Source: Acidobacteriota bacterium
GTDB lineage: Bacteria > Acidobacteriota > Terriglobia > UBA7540
Direction: 5' to 3'
Length of the DNA: 5,295 nucleotides
NCBI GenBank assembly: GCA_021827245.1
Contig: JAKAWN010000462.1
Span: forward strand, 1-5,295
Positions 4,771 to 5,295 of this stretch are shown here, in pieces; within the stretch, counting starts at the first letter, position 1, and each line of letters starts with the position of its first letter. A program made the position numbers and the translations under genes. Under the pieces are notes generated by a model that saw only the letters and a program-made list of their open reading frames with translations, was not told the DNA's origin and made no database searches.

Positions 4771-5295
4771 CTATCTCGCCATCGAGAGAATGAGTCTCCA
4801 GATCCCCGAAACGGACAGCATTGCAAGGGCGACCGCGACCAGGCGCATCGCCGGCCAGCGTGTTGCGAAGTTGATGATTGCCCCGGCGATGGCAAGTCCA
4901 GCCGCAATCGGCATGATCGTTGCCGCGACGTATGTCCAAAAACTGTCCAGAACATCGACGGTCGCGTATGGGGTTCCCGTGTTGAAGCCCGTGATCAGCG
5001 CGTAGGTGGCCTGCGTGCCCAACAAGAACATCGCGGCGAGGACCGAAGGCAGTGGGTGTCCGCCCGAGGCGGTATCGAGGATCGCGCGAAGGACAAAATA
5101 GGCTGCGACCACCGGCACCAATCGCCCGACCACAAAGCTTGAAACGAAGGTAGTGACGTCCAACTCGAACGAGCCGAGCCACGAGGTGGCGATTCCCCCC
5201 GCCGGCAGGCTGGCGCCAACCCCGAAAGAGTTGAACCAGCCAAACAGTGGGCCGAGCGTTACGAAGATCACTGCCCAGAACATCCATTTCGTGAA
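4771..5295 (-). CDS. multi-helix membrane protein, 5' end outside window
   Basis: The frame is open to the right edge. An ATG at 5283 exists but has no ribosome binding site, and the four codons before it (FTKW) read on naturally, so the true start probably lies outside. From that Met there are 170 residues with about five membrane segments: 2-17, 50-69, 79-99, 115-138 and 148-166. Residues 112-168 match the module of the next gene: W, then P..AGL in the first helix and SGIWR in the second, with the same 34-position spacing as the first module there. Residues 46-100 may be a weaker copy (LVP.VAAY). The stop TAG lies within the next gene's ribosome binding site. It is likely an inner-membrane component of the same system. 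A conjugation or type IV secretion role is inferred only from the VirB3-like neighbour. Confidence 0.65.
   Translation of the reverse strand, partial: FTKWMFWAVIFVTLGPLFGWFNSFGVGASLPAGGIATSWLGSFELDVTTFVSSFVVGRLVPVVAAYFVLRAILDTASGGHPLPSVLAAMFLLGTQATYALITGFNTGTPYATVDVLDSFWTYVAATIMPIAAGLAIAGAIINFATRWPAMRLVAVALAMLSVSGIWRLILSMAR

Noticed and set aside
4310..5287. A 325-codon minus-strand frame spanning both membrane genes
   Set aside because: Only its C-terminal 150 residues are hydrophobic and protein-like. The N-terminal half is the off-frame shadow of the upstream membrane gene, and ATG 4762 has its own TAGGAG ribosome binding site.

Overview
The window looks like accessory DNA from a moderately GC-rich Gram-negative bacterium. 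An Acidobacteriota-like soil bacterium is my best guess. That guess rests only on the style of the secreted FecR-like protein and the mobile elements, so it is tentative. There is no rRNA, tRNA, housekeeping gene or CRISPR array.

Layout. (1) Positions 1-105 hold the edge of an IS5-family insertion sequence: the first codons of its transposase run off the left end on the minus strand. (2) Positions 106-1845 are a low-coding stretch with possible gene relics. These are an overlapping-style pair of small plus-strand frames at 191-388 and 399-719, a small minus-strand frame at 1237-1434, and nothing firm elsewhere. (3) Positions 1846-2632 are the best stand-alone gene: an exported FecR-like protein with a signal peptide, a clear ribosome binding site and a sigma-70-like promoter. 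(4) Positions 2633-3036 contain no gene but hold two competing hairpins. (5) Positions 3039-4176 are a complete IS630-family element with an intact DDE transposase, imperfect terminal inverted repeats and a TA target duplication inside CTAG. (6) Positions 4177-5295, minus strand, are the end of a tightly packed operon of small membrane proteins. In transcription order these are a multi-helix protein cut by the right edge, a 150-residue protein built from two copies of a two-helix module, and the N-terminal 39 codons of a VirB3/TrbD-like protein cut by the IS630 element.

How the parts fit. The minus-strand operon resembles a conjugation or type IV secretion locus: hydrophobic pilin-like proteins followed by a VirB3-like protein, after which a VirB4 ATPase would be expected. 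The IS630 element sits where the VirB3-like gene should continue. The DNA on its far side does not look like the rest of that gene, so the locus is broken and perhaps rearranged. The IS630 transposase has no stop codon of its own. The TAG is completed by the duplicated target TA plus the next flanking G.

The most unusual signal is the two-helix module, characterised by an LP..AGL turn followed about 34-40 residues later by SGL.R. It appears twice in the 150-residue protein, clearly once more in the neighbouring protein and possibly a fourth time there. This suggests one ancestral pilin-like hairpin that was duplicated and fused.
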